From the NCBI GenBank assembly GCA_035489755.1, contig DATGZK010000056.1:1-64000 (forward strand): a stretch of DNA of 64,000 nt, in the 5' to 3' direction. Below, one piece after another: positions 30,416 to 40,160 of this stretch. This DNA is from UBA9160 sp035489755 (GTDB lineage: Bacteria; Myxococcota_A; UBA9160). The notes beneath the pieces are model-generated. The model was not told where the DNA came from and searched no databases. It worked only from the letters and a program-made list of their open reading frames with translations. The translations under genes and the position numbers were made by a program. The first letter of the stretch is position 1. The number at the start of each line of letters is the position of its first letter.

Positions 30416-30636
30416 GAGCGTAACGAGAATGTCACTGGAATCGCCCCGGAATTGGGACCAGATGCTCACCAGCCGGGGGATTGTGTGATGCTCATCACCG
30501 CAACAGGGCGGAAGGGTTAGGAAATCAGCCATGGGGGATGACCGATTCATGAACGACTCATCTCGGCATGGGGCTTGCTATCCCCGAACTCGTCGGGAAG
30601 GATTTTTCGTTCCGACGCTCTCGGGGGGGAGGGGCG

Positions 30637-31545
30637 GTGCGACAACGGACGATAGCGGAGAAGATCTCGTGCACGGGCATTGGGCTCCACAGCGGAGCTC
30701 CGGTGGAGTTCACGCTCCACCCCGGGCGCATCAATAGCGGGATCGTCTTCTCCGCGGAACGCGCAGGGCAGTTGGTCGAGGTTGCGGCGAGGCCTGAGTC
30801 TGTCGTGGCCACCCGCCATGCGACGAGTCTTGGTGCCCAGGGCCTCACGGTGGGCACGGTCGAACACTTACTCGCTGCGCTCTATGGCGTCGGCATCGAT
30901 AACGTTCGGATCGAGCTTGGGGGAAGCGAGATCCCGATCATGGACGGGAGCGCTGCTTCCTTCGTGTTCCTGATCCGCGCCGCGGGTATCTACGAACAGC
31001 CCGCCCCGCGCCGCTGTTTGCGAATCCGCCGGCCGATCGAGGTGGTGGACGGTCTGCGCCGCATCTGCGTCGAACCGGCGCGCTCGTTCCGCGTGTCGTA
31101 TGCGATTGACTTCTCCCATCCCGCGATCGGCCGCCAATCCATCGAGAACCTCGAGCTCGCGGAGGGCGTGTTCGAGCGCAAGCTCTGCCGTGCCCGCACG
31201 TTTGGCTTCTTGCATGAAGTGCAGGCCCTCTGGCGCGCCGGGCTGGCCCGCGGCGGATCTCTCGACAACACCGTAGTCCTGGATGACCGGCGGGTGCTCA
31301 ATCCCGAAGGCCTTCGCATGCCCGATGAGTTCGTGCGCCACAAGGTCCTTGACCTCCTGGGCGACTTGGCGCTGCTCGGAATGCCGATTCAGGGCCATGT
31401 GAAGGTCGAGCGGGGAGGCCACGCCCTGCACCAGCGGCTGATCGCCGAGCTCTTGAGCGACCCTTCGAGCTACGAGATCGTGACGGGGCCGCGCCGCCCG
31501 GCTTTCTATGTCGACGCTCCCTCGCGGCTGGTCTCAAACGCCTGA
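30637..31545 (+). CDS. lpxC: UDP-3-O-acyl-N-acetylglucosamine deacetylase
   Basis: 302 residues from GTG 30637. Zinc ligands fit E. coli LpxC: His77 (TVEHLLAALYG), His235 and Asp239 (RHKVLDLLGD). It commits UDP-sugar to lipid A synthesis, showing a Gram-negative envelope. An ATG at 30568 would add 23 residues, but the GTG sits behind a GGGGGGAGGGG stretch and gives exactly the usual N-terminus (VRQRTIAEKISCTGIGLHSG). It is isolated from the usual cell-division genes. Confidence 0.95.
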   Translation: MRQRTIAEKISCTGIGLHSGAPVEFTLHPGRINSGIVFSAERAGQLVEVAARPESVVATRHATSLGAQGLTVGTVEHLLAALYGVGIDNVRIELGGSEIPIMDGSAASFVFLIRAAGIYEQPAPRRCLRIRRPIEVVDGLRRICVEPARSFRVSYAIDFSHPAIGRQSIENLELAEGVFERKLCRARTFGFLHEVQALWRAGLARGGSLDNTVVLDDRRVLNPEGLRMPDEFVRHKVLDLLGDLALLGMPIQGHVKVERGGHALHQRLIAELLSDPSSYEIVTGPRRPAFYVDAPSRLVSNA

Positions 31546-31578
31546 ATCTGGAGACGCTGGCAAAGCGCGGGCGTGTGC

Positions 31579-31598
31579 TCGCCCTCGCGAGAGGGCGA
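31579..31598. terminator. Hairpin after lpxC
   Basis: TCGCCCTC-GCGA-GAGGGCGA: an 8-bp perfect stem with a GNRA loop, in the 126-nt gap between lpxC and the convergent PilZ gene. A second, imperfect stem (31642-31649 with 31657-31664) lies nearer the PilZ stop. Neither is followed by a T-run, so these may end transcripts from both sides only weakly or with Rho. Confidence 0.4.
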
Positions 31599-31671
31599 AG
31601 GGCTGCTGCGGGGATTGGAGCAAGCGCCGCACATCGAGAGCGCGCCCCCATCGGAAGAGGGCGCACCAAGA

Positions 31672-32025
31672 CTAGCGGTCGGTCATGTCCTCGAGCTGCC
31701 GCGCAAGGCGCGCCGAAGCCACGGCGTCCGTAAACTCGATTCCCATCCCTGGCGAGCGGCCACCTCCCTCCCCTGGGCGCGGCGCGTGGGTCCAGGCCAC
31801 CCGGCCCTCGATCTCATGGACGCCCTCGCCCCCGGGTAGGCGGAAGCGGACCTTGAGCGGCGTACCGCGAGGCAAGGGTTGCTCGCTCTCGATGAAAAGC
31901 CCCCCTGCACCGAGGGTCGTCGCGTACTCGCACTGCACACCCGCCGGGGACGAATAGTCGACCAGGATGCGCACGGTCCGCCGCCGGTGTTTGCGCTCCT
32001 GAATGTTCTCGTCTCTGTCACTCAT
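31672..32025 (-). CDS. PilZ domain protein (Myxococcus-paralogue type)
   Basis: 117 residues, a single domain. RRRTVRILVDYSS near 14-26 supplies the arginine-rich motif, and YATTLGAGGLFIESEQPLPRG follows. The usual [D/N]xSxxG c-di-GMP motif is altered to TLGAGG, so nucleotide binding is uncertain. The layout (GGLFIE, then PLP.GT, then GMGIEF) fits a PilZ family greatly expanded in myxobacteria. It lies 25 nt after the giant TPR gene on the same strand, so the two are probably co-transcribed. Confidence 0.82.
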   Translation of the reverse strand: MSDRDENIQERKHRRRTVRILVDYSSPAGVQCEYATTLGAGGLFIESEQPLPRGTPLKVRFRLPGGEGVHEIEGRVAWTHAPRPGEGGGRSPGMGIEFTDAVASARLARQLEDMTDR

Positions 32026-32050
32026 CGTTTGTCTCCCGCGCTTTGGGCTC

Positions 32051-35000
32051 CTAGACCGTCTCGGACCAAGCGACCGCGACGCGCCGCAGGAGTTCGCGGG
32101 CCTCGGGTGTACCGTCGACGAGCGGGGTCAGGTCTACCTCGTCGGGCGGGGGTAAGGCGAGTTGACCGGCGTCCTGCAAGAGCGCGCAGAGGGCGGCCCG
32201 CAGGTTTCCGCCGCAGGCATCAAGGGCTGCCGCGTGCGCGAGGGCGCGCAGTTCGCCGCGCCAGGCCACAAAATCAATCTCCGCGATCTCCTCGGGCGAC
32301 GAGCTGCCCATGGCCTTGCGGACCCGCCGTCTTGCCCAGCGCCCGAGGGCATCGCTGACGGCATTGATGAGTCGCCCGTCGCCAGAGAGCTGCTCCCGTT
32401 CATGCGCGAGCCTTGCGACCAGCGCGACCACCGCTCCTGCTTCGTCCGCGGGAAGCGGCACGAGCGCGGGTGCGGCGAGCGCCGCCTCCGCTTCGAGCGC
32501 TGCCTGACGGAAGGAGGCTGCGGGATCCGCCGCCCCGGGCGCTGCGGTCGAAGCCGGCGCGGGCGAGCCGAGCGCTTGACCGATCTCTTGCGCGACTTCG
32601 CGCACGAGATGGCGGGCGCGTTCCCACACCACATTGCCAAGAGACCCGCCCTGTCCGATCCGGAGCGAGAGCGTCGCGGGGGCGGCCTCCCGCTCCGTCG
32701 GCGACGCGGCGCCGAGGGCTCGCAGGATGGCGAGGCCATTTTCGAGAGGCGCCCGGCCACGGGCCAAACCGCCCTCTGCGATTCGAATCAGTCCGCGCAG
32801 CGATGCGAGCCGCGTGGGCTGCGCGTCGAGAAGCTCGCGATGGCGCGAGCGGGCCTCCTCCCAGCGCGCAGGCCGGAAGGTCAGGAGCTCGGCCAGGGCC
32901 TCGCGGGCTTCGCGCTGCTGCGGCTGCACCGCGAGGGCGCGCTCATAGGCCTCGATCGCACCGTCGACGTCCTCGAGGGGGCCGGCACGCAGGCGACCAA
33001 GCTGCAGAAGGACTTCGCCAAGGCCCGAGCGGTCTGCACCTTGGAAGTGGGCCGCGAAGCTCGCAAGCATCTCGCCGGCCTGACGCCACTCGCCGAGCGC
33101 GCGAAGCAGCCGGGCGGCTGCGAGGGCGCCGTCCAAGTCGCCTGCGTCGCACTGCGCCGCCTCGCGGTAGGCGGCCGCGGCATCGCGCCTTGAGCCGCGC
33201 GCCTCGAGGGCGCGCCCACGCACTCTGAGCAGCGCCGCCCGTCCAAGCCCCTCGCGCACGTGCTCGAGACCCTCACTCGCCGTTGCAAGCGCCTCGTCGG
33301 CGCGGCCCAGTGCGGACAAGCGGGTTGCCAGAACGATCCAGGCTCGCTCTGCCCGCCGGTCTGCGGAAAGGGCCTCGCGCAGCTGCGCCTCGACGCGGGC
33401 GGGAAGTCCGGTCTCCTCGAGCCCAAGCTCGGCTGCACGCGTGAGGCAGGACGCGCACACCGCGGGGGTTGCGACGCTGGCCCAGGCTTCAAGGGCGGCC
33501 ATCGCCTCGACCTTCCGGCCGGCTCGCTCGTGCAGCGAGACCAACCCCTCCCGCGCGTCCTGTCGGCTGCCATCGAGTGCGATGGCTTCGGAGTAGCGCG
33601 CGAGCGCCGCGACCGGCTCGTCTTCGCCGTCCAGCGCGCGTCCGAGGAGCGCCAGGCGTCGAGCCCGCAGCGCGTCGTCGCGGCCGGGCAGCGCGAGCCA
33701 GGCCTCCAGGTGTCGCCTCGCGCCTATGAAGTCATTCAACTCGAACAGCACCTCTCCCTGTTCGCCGAGCGCTCGCTCATGGGCAGGGTCAATCGCGAGC
33801 GCCGCCGCGAACAGGCGCACGGCGTCTTCGAGGGGCCCGGCGCTCCGCGCGGACGCGCCGCCCGCGAGTGCCACCTCGAGCCTCTCCGCGGGAGCCAGAT
33901 CGCCGTGCTGTGCCGCGAGATCGAGCGCGCGGGCCGCGGCGCTTGCGGCTTCCTCGTGGCGCCCCTGCGCGGCACCCACACGCGCGAGGATCGCCTGGGC
34001 CTTGGCGGAGGCGGGATCACGCTCTGCGGCGCGACGGGCGAACGCTCCGGCGCTCTCCAGATCGCGCGGCTCGACGAGCGCGGCGGCGCGCACGAGGCGC
34101 TCGGCGGCGGCGCCATCCGGCGCGAGTTCGGAGGCTTGCGCCAGCGCCCTTGCGGCGCCCGCGGCGTCTCCACTTGCCTCGCGCAGCCGCGCAGTGGCGT
34201 CGCACACCGCAAGGTGTTGGGAGTCCAACGCGAACGCCTGCTCAATCCGCGCCCGGGCCTGCGCTCTCTGGCCCAGGGCCTCCAGTGCCTCCGCCAGCGC
34301 GAGGTGGTCGGTGGCCTGTGCAGGGACCTCCCGGTCGTCGCAGATGGTGGTGAAGACCTCCACAAAGCGTGCGAGCTTGCCCGCCTCGCGGTAAAGCTCA
34401 GCGAGGGTGAGGCGCTCTGCGTGGCGGAGCGGGCCGATTTGGGCGGCGGCCTCCAGGGCACCAATGGCGCGGGCGCCGTCTTGCGTATGACGGCGCGAGA
34501 TCTCGGCGACGCGAAGCCAGATCTGCGCACGGCGCGCGGAGTCGGCTTGGCCGAGCAGTTCCACTTCGCTTTCGTAAAGGTCGAGGGCCCCGCGCCAGTC
34601 CTCCATCGCTTCGAGCAGCGTCTCGAGCGAGTGAAGCGAGACACGATCCTGGGGCTCGACCTCGAGTGCGCCGGCAAAGGCCCGGCTGGCCCGGGTGGTG
34701 GAGCCGAGATGACGCCAGGCCACCTCGCCGAGCCGGCGCAGGAGAGCGGCCCGATCCATCGTCCCCGGCTGCGCGAGTTCCTGCTCGAGTGTCGAGGCCA
34801 CTGTTTCGAAGTCGCCGAGGAGCTCGCTCGCAGCGCGCAGGCCACGCAGCGCGCCGGCGTGGCCCGGTGCACGCGTGAGCACTTCCCGGTAGGCAGCGGC
34901 TGCGCCGGAATAGGCATACAAGCGCTCGTGTCGGAGGCGAGCGAGCTCGAGCCAGCCCTCGACGTCATCTCCTGCGCGCGTGAGCCGGCGGGCCAATCGA

Positions 35001-38000
35001 TCGGCAAGCTCCACATCGGCGTGCTCGGCGCGGAGCAGCGTGATGAGCCGCTCCTCGGCTTCGACGCGCTCGGGATCCAGGGCGCCCGCGCTCCCGCCGC
35101 CGGGCCGCGATTCGCCCACCAAAACCCGTAGGTGGGGGAGGGCGGCCTCGGGATTGCCGAGATGTTCTACGTAGGCCCGGGCAAGGTCCGCGTGGAGCGT
35201 GCGCCGCCGTTCCGCGAAAACCGGAGCGTCGCGATCGAGGAGCCGAAGCTCCTCCTCGGCTGCCGCCGCCCATTCATCACGCCGGCCCGAGACCGCAAGC
35301 ACGTCCCCCAGAGCCTGGACCAGCTCGAGGCGCGCGGCGCCCGTGGCCTCGGACTCCGCCAGTGCTTCTCGCAGCTGCTCCGCCGCGCGGTCGGGCTGGC
35401 CGCCCGCACCTGCAAGGAGTCCAGCGAGGCGACGGCGAAGCGCGAGCCGTTCTGGCCCGCTCGCGGTGGCAAGCGAGCGCTCGATCACAGCGGCCTGCTC
35501 GAGCGTGCGACGCAGGGCCGCGTACAGCCTTTCGAGTTCCCGAAGCGTCTCGGGATCGCCGGCTCGCACGGCGAGAGCCTGCTCGAGGGCCGCAGCCGCC
35601 CGCGCCGGTGCGGCCAGATCTCGCTCGAGAATCGCGGCCCGCTCGACGTGAAGCGCGTGCAGCGCATCGGGGTCGCTCGTCGCCGCGGCTTGGGCCTCGA
35701 GGGCGCGCAGCAGACCCGTGGGCTCGCCGACCCTCCGCCGGAGCGTGGTAATGCGGGCGAGAACCTGACGATCTCCCGCACGCACGGCGCGCAGGCGCTC
35801 GAGCCAAGGCAAAGCGGCCGCCGGAGCAAGCCGCTCCTCGGCGACGCGAGCTGCCTCCACCAACAGCGCCTCGCGCGTGCCCGCGTCGGCACCCTGCGCC
35901 TCGGCGAGCAGAGCCTCCACGTGGCCCTGCCAGTCCCCGATCGCTGCCAAGTTTTGAGCAAGGCCCCGACGGGCGGCGCGCTGGGAGGCGTCGAGCGCGA
36001 GCGCCTCGCGATAGGCGGCGGCTGCCTCCCCGGGCTGTTCGAGCGCGCCCGCAAGCAGATCGGCCTTGCGGACGAGGAGCGTTGCGCGCCGGGCGGCGCT
36101 CCGGGTGCCGCGGATCGCGCGCTCAAGCGGGGCCAACGCTTCGGCGGGGCGTCCGAGGGAGACCGCGAGACTCAGCACCTGCTCGAGGGCAGGACCATGA
36201 CTGGGTTCGAGCTCGAGGACGCGCCGCAGATGGACGAGTGCGTCCGCCTGCCGCGCGAGCGGCCCGGCAAAGAGCGCAGAGAGCTCGAGGCGAACCGGCG
36301 TCTCGTCCGGGCCAGCCACCCGGGCCAGTTCGCTCTCGAGCAGCTGGGCCAGCGGCTGCGCCTCACCGCTTTGGCGGTAGAGCTCGCGCAGCGCAAGCTT
36401 TGCGCCCAAATCTTCGGGTCGATCGCTGAGAACCTTGCGGTACGCCTCGCGGGCGGCCTCGTCGCGGCCAAGCGCTCGCAGGGCGTCTCCCAGGCGCAGG
36501 TGCCAGTTCGCGCGCTGCGCAGGGTCCTGCGCGGCCTCGCCCGCCGTGGCGCAAAGGTCGACGAGCGCTGCGGTTTGACCGGTCTGCACGTAGAGCGCCG
36601 CGAGGGGCTCGGCGATGGCGCCCACCGGGCCGAGCTCGTCGAGGGCAGGCTCGAGGGCCTCGATTGCGCCCGCAGGGTCGTCGAGCGTGCTGGCTCGCAG
36701 CTCCGCGATGCGCTGACGCAGCGAGGCGCGCCGAAGCGCCTCTTGAGCCCGCTCGCCGGGCGCTGTCGCATCGAGTGCGGCAAGACGGCGCTCGAGGACG
36801 CTTACGAGCTCGCGGTGGCGGCCCTCGCGCGAGAGCCGTCCGATCAGAAACTCCGCAGCCTCTGTATGCCCCGGCGAAAGTTCCAAGGCGCGCTGCCAAT
36901 GCGCCTCTGCACGCGCTTCATCGCCCAAAGCGTCCGCGCACAGCTGTGCGGCCCTGGCCCGCAGGGCAAGCTCGCGCACAGGCTCCGGGCCCGTCTCGAT
37001 TTCGCCTTCGAGCGCGCGCAGAAGATCCTGCGGCTGATTCGTGTCGGTGTAGAGCAGGGCGAGGGACTGCCAAAGTTCGGGTCGTTCCGGCTCGAGAGCC
37101 GCCGCGCCTTCGAAGTGCCGAATCGCGCCGTCACGGTCGCGCGCGCGGTCCCGACAGATTCGGGCCAGGCGCTCGTGCAGCGTGAAGCGCTCGTGTGCGT
37201 CCGCGGGTCCGCCGAGTGCCGCAAGCCGGTGCTCCAGCGTCGCGCGCAACTCGTCCCACTCGCCCCGCCGCCCGAGCAGCCGTTCGAGGCGATCTTCGGC
37301 CTGGGCCGCGAGGGCGGGCAGGGCGCGCTGCTCGGCCACGTTGCGCAGCAAGAGCTTCGCTTCGCCGCTGCGATCGAGTCGCTCGGAAAGGAGCAGCGCC
37401 TGCTCGAGCCAAAGGGGGGCGCGCTCCTCGTCGTTCCGCGCGCGTGCAGCGCGCTCGCCAAGGAGCGCCGCGAGCCCGTCGGCATCGTCGAGATCGCGCA
37501 GCCCGTGCTCGAGTCGGGCGATCGCGGCGTCGCACGTCGGATCGGCCGAGACGACCCCTCGCAGGACAGAGATCGCTTCTTCGGTCCTGCCGAGTTGATC
37601 TTGGAGCAGGGCTGCCCGGCGCAGGTCGAGGGCGGCGAGTTCCGCCGCCACGGGCGCCTCGTTGCGCGCCAGCTGCTCGTGCCGCTCCTGCAGCCGAAGG
37701 GCGAGCACCTCGAATCGCCCCGTATGCTCGAGCAGCTCTTCCAGCCGGGCGTCGCCGGCCGCGTCGCTCAGGCCCTCGCGGGCAAGCATCGAGAGCGCAT
37801 CAATCGCTCCGTCGTGGTCGCCGAGCCCCTCGTCGAGCAGCTTCGCGAGCGCCCGCAGCGAGCTGGCGCGCGCGGCGGGGACCAGATCCACCAGCTGACG
37901 GCGCAGCTTCGCCGCCTCGCCGAGACGGCCCGCCGCTTCGTGCAGCGTCGCAAGGGCCACAAGCGAGGGTGCATGGTCCGGCTCGATCTCGAGGGCGCGC

Positions 38001-39958
38001 TCCCAAGCCGCGGCCGCCTCACGCTCTCGGCCGCAGGCGGCGTTGAGCGTGGCAAGTCGCCGCCGCAGTTCCGCCTGGCGCGCGCTCGAGACCAGGGGAT
38101 CGAGCTTCTGGAGCACTCGACATAGTTCGGTGTCGTTTCCGGACGCCTCGTGCAAGCGAACACAAGTCTCGAGGGCGGCGGCCGAGGGCGCGAGATCCGC
38201 GAGCCGCGTCGCCCAGCCAAGGGCCGCTTCGATGTGCCCCGACTCTTCGTGGCGCCGCACCAGCTCGCCGACGAGGTAGGTGAGGCGCTCGCGATCGGCG
38301 GCGACTGCAGCTTCGCGCTCGTAGGCGCGCACGATCGCGGCGGGGTCTTGTCCAAGGATCGCGACGCGCTCGAGGCCGCGCAGCGCACGTTCCGCACGCG
38401 GATCCAGCGCGAGCGCCTGTTCGAAGGCCTGAGATGCGGCCTCCTTTTCACCGAAATGGTCGAGCAAGAGATCGCCGAGAGCACACAGCGGGCGCAGCCT
38501 CTGTACGCCTTCTGCAGCCGCCACGCTCGACTCCAAGAGCGTGCGCAGCTGCCCGAAGGCCTCCCCTTTGCGGTAGATCTGCTCCAGCGCCTCGATCAGA
38601 CCCGGCGTTTCTGGGGCCACCTGGAACGCGCGCTCGTAGACCTCGCGCGCCGCGTCTACGTCTGCGAGCTTTTCAAGATGCAGTGCGCCAAGCCGCATCC
38701 ACAGAGCCGCCTGGATCGCGGGCTCGCCGCTCGCGAGGGCGGCGCGGCGCTCGAGCACGTCGACGAGCTCCTCGTGTCGGCCGGCCGCCAGCAGCACGTC
38801 CGAGAGCTTTGCGAATAGTTCGGGGCTGCGGATTCCGCGCTCAAGCCCGCGGCGCAGCCGCGCGAGCGCGGCTTCGGTATCGCCGAGCTCTGCGGCCAGA
38901 CTGGCGGCTTCAACCCAGACGTCGCTCGGGGTTGCGTCGCCCGCCAGCTGCGCCAGTCGCTCAAGACGCATGAAAAGAGCCCGCGGGTCGCCGGTGTGGC
39001 GCTCGACCGCGGCGAGGGCAGCGTGCACTTCGACGTCCTCGGGCGCGAGCTCGGCTGCGCGCGAGAGCCAAAGGCGTGCGGTGGCGACGTCGCTCAGCTG
39101 CTCGAGAGCGATCCGGCCGGCGTCGAGCGCGACCGCCACGCGACGCGACGCCCCCGCCGCGAGGTCAAAGCGCCGCTCGGCGAGTGCGACCACCTGGGCC
39201 CAGTGCCCGCGTGCGCGCGTCGCTCGGCACAGGGCCTCGACGGCTTCCTCGTTGCGCGGGTCGTCGGCCAGCGCGCGCTGGTAGCACTCCTCGGCTCGCT
39301 CGGCCTGCGCGGGATCGCGCTCGAGCAGGCGCGCCCGCGCGACGAGTGCGGGGGCCCGCTCGGCGCCGCGCAGCTCATGGGCGAGCCGATCCCACGCGTC
39401 GGCAGCCTCTTGGGTGCGCCCGAGCGCTTCGAACGCCCGGGCTGAGCCCTCGATCGCTTCGCGATTGCGCGAATCGAGCTCGAGCGCCTTTTGAAAGTGC
39501 TGGAGGGCATGGGGTGCGTCGGAGAGCTGGCGCAGCCAAACCATCCCGATCTCTGCATGGAAGGGCGCCGCCTCGTAGGGAGGCATCGGGATCTCCGCTT
39601 CGAGATCGGCGATCTGCAGGGAGAGCACCCACTCCGAACGCGACTCGTGAAGACGCCGAAGCTGGCGCAAGGCGGGCCGGAACGTGGGCTCCAGCCGCAC
39701 GGCCTCCCGGTAACACGCGAGGGCGTGGTCCGGCTCCAGGCAGCGTTCCTCGAGCACCTGGCCGAGACGAAACAAAAGGCGCGCGCGCTCGCGCTTTTGG
39801 TCGCGCAGGGCGGGCGCCGTGAGTCGCCTCCAGTAGAGGCCGACCAGCTCATGCCACTCGCCGCGAAGAAAATGATGCTCTTCGAGGGCCGCGAAGGCGA
39901 CACTGTCGCCGCTGTCCGCCTCGAAGCGTTCCCGGTGTCGATCGAGCGACGAGGCCAC
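32051..39958 (-). CDS. Giant TPR-repeat protein (2,635 residues)
   Basis: One uninterrupted reading frame of 7,908 bases. Almost the whole product is made of TPR-like 34-residue helix pairs rich in Ala, Leu, Arg and Glu, with recurring forms such as ALELDPR, RAYVEHLGNPEAALPHL and ALAIDPAHERAL. The first repeats start near residue 15 and they run to about 2,400; the last 200 residues are a different, non-repeat domain (SDALGRWARRRVRKAMGSS and after). No signal peptide or membrane helix is seen, so it should be a cytoplasmic scaffold. The start is GTG 39958 behind GGGGGGAAGC; a TTG at 40072 would add 38 basic, low-complexity residues. No enzyme motif found. Confidence 0.85.
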   Translation of the reverse strand: MASSLDRHRERFEADSGDSVAFAALEEHHFLRGEWHELVGLYWRRLTAPALRDQKRERARLLFRLGQVLEERCLEPDHALACYREAVRLEPTFRPALRQLRRLHESRSEWVLSLQIADLEAEIPMPPYEAAPFHAEIGMVWLRQLSDAPHALQHFQKALELDSRNREAIEGSARAFEALGRTQEAADAWDRLAHELRGAERAPALVARARLLERDPAQAERAEECYQRALADDPRNEEAVEALCRATRARGHWAQVVALAERRFDLAAGASRRVAVALDAGRIALEQLSDVATARLWLSRAAELAPEDVEVHAALAAVERHTGDPRALFMRLERLAQLAGDATPSDVWVEAASLAAELGDTEAALARLRRGLERGIRSPELFAKLSDVLLAAGRHEELVDVLERRAALASGEPAIQAALWMRLGALHLEKLADVDAAREVYERAFQVAPETPGLIEALEQIYRKGEAFGQLRTLLESSVAAAEGVQRLRPLCALGDLLLDHFGEKEAASQAFEQALALDPRAERALRGLERVAILGQDPAAIVRAYEREAAVAADRERLTYLVGELVRRHEESGHIEAALGWATRLADLAPSAAALETCVRLHEASGNDTELCRVLQKLDPLVSSARQAELRRRLATLNAACGREREAAAAWERALEIEPDHAPSLVALATLHEAAGRLGEAAKLRRQLVDLVPAARASSLRALAKLLDEGLGDHDGAIDALSMLAREGLSDAAGDARLEELLEHTGRFEVLALRLQERHEQLARNEAPVAAELAALDLRRAALLQDQLGRTEEAISVLRGVVSADPTCDAAIARLEHGLRDLDDADGLAALLGERAARARNDEERAPLWLEQALLLSERLDRSGEAKLLLRNVAEQRALPALAAQAEDRLERLLGRRGEWDELRATLEHRLAALGGPADAHERFTLHERLARICRDRARDRDGAIRHFEGAAALEPERPELWQSLALLYTDTNQPQDLLRALEGEIETGPEPVRELALRARAAQLCADALGDEARAEAHWQRALELSPGHTEAAEFLIGRLSREGRHRELVSVLERRLAALDATAPGERAQEALRRASLRQRIAELRASTLDDPAGAIEALEPALDELGPVGAIAEPLAALYVQTGQTAALVDLCATAGEAAQDPAQRANWHLRLGDALRALGRDEAAREAYRKVLSDRPEDLGAKLALRELYRQSGEAQPLAQLLESELARVAGPDETPVRLELSALFAGPLARQADALVHLRRVLELEPSHGPALEQVLSLAVSLGRPAEALAPLERAIRGTRSAARRATLLVRKADLLAGALEQPGEAAAAYREALALDASQRAARRGLAQNLAAIGDWQGHVEALLAEAQGADAGTREALLVEAARVAEERLAPAAALPWLERLRAVRAGDRQVLARITTLRRRVGEPTGLLRALEAQAAATSDPDALHALHVERAAILERDLAAPARAAAALEQALAVRAGDPETLRELERLYAALRRTLEQAAVIERSLATASGPERLALRRRLAGLLAGAGGQPDRAAEQLREALAESEATGAARLELVQALGDVLAVSGRRDEWAAAAEEELRLLDRDAPVFAERRRTLHADLARAYVEHLGNPEAALPHLRVLVGESRPGGGSAGALDPERVEAEERLITLLRAEHADVELADRLARRLTRAGDDVEGWLELARLRHERLYAYSGAAAAYREVLTRAPGHAGALRGLRAASELLGDFETVASTLEQELAQPGTMDRAALLRRLGEVAWRHLGSTTRASRAFAGALEVEPQDRVSLHSLETLLEAMEDWRGALDLYESEVELLGQADSARRAQIWLRVAEISRRHTQDGARAIGALEAAAQIGPLRHAERLTLAELYREAGKLARFVEVFTTICDDREVPAQATDHLALAEALEALGQRAQARARIEQAFALDSQHLAVCDATARLREASGDAAGAARALAQASELAPDGAAAERLVRAAALVEPRDLESAGAFARRAAERDPASAKAQAILARVGAAQGRHEEAASAAARALDLAAQHGDLAPAERLEVALAGGASARSAGPLEDAVRLFAAALAIDPAHERALGEQGEVLFELNDFIGARRHLEAWLALPGRDDALRARRLALLGRALDGEDEPVAALARYSEAIALDGSRQDAREGLVSLHERAGRKVEAMAALEAWASVATPAVCASCLTRAAELGLEETGLPARVEAQLREALSADRRAERAWIVLATRLSALGRADEALATASEGLEHVREGLGRAALLRVRGRALEARGSRRDAAAAYREAAQCDAGDLDGALAAARLLRALGEWRQAGEMLASFAAHFQGADRSGLGEVLLQLGRLRAGPLEDVDGAIEAYERALAVQPQQREAREALAELLTFRPARWEEARSRHRELLDAQPTRLASLRGLIRIAEGGLARGRAPLENGLAILRALGAASPTEREAAPATLSLRIGQGGSLGNVVWERARHLVREVAQEIGQALGSPAPASTAAPGAADPAASFRQAALEAEAALAAPALVPLPADEAGAVVALVARLAHEREQLSGDGRLINAVSDALGRWARRRVRKAMGSSSPEEIAEIDFVAWRGELRALAHAAALDACGGNLRAALCALLQDAGQLALPPPDEVDLTPLVDGTPEARELLRRVAVAWSETV

Positions 39959-40160
39959 GCTTCCCCCCCGGGCGCTCCCGGCCCGCTTTGACCCCGACTC
40001 GGGTGGCCGACGTGCATCGCGCGGCCCCGGCGCCCGGGAGACCCCCCGCTTCCATCGACCCGCCGGCCCCAAGTCTTGACCTCACGCGACGTCTTCCTGC
40101 ATGGCCTCCGGTCGCGGCGGCCGCGGCGTGCTATCTAGTGTTTTCGAGGGGTTAAGACGC

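Noticed and set aside
33260..38125. Two long plus-strand open frames (623 and 997 codons) opposite the giant TPR gene
   Set aside because: They are antisense shadows caused by high GC and strong codon bias. Their translations lack domain patterns, while the minus strand gives continuous TPR repeats.
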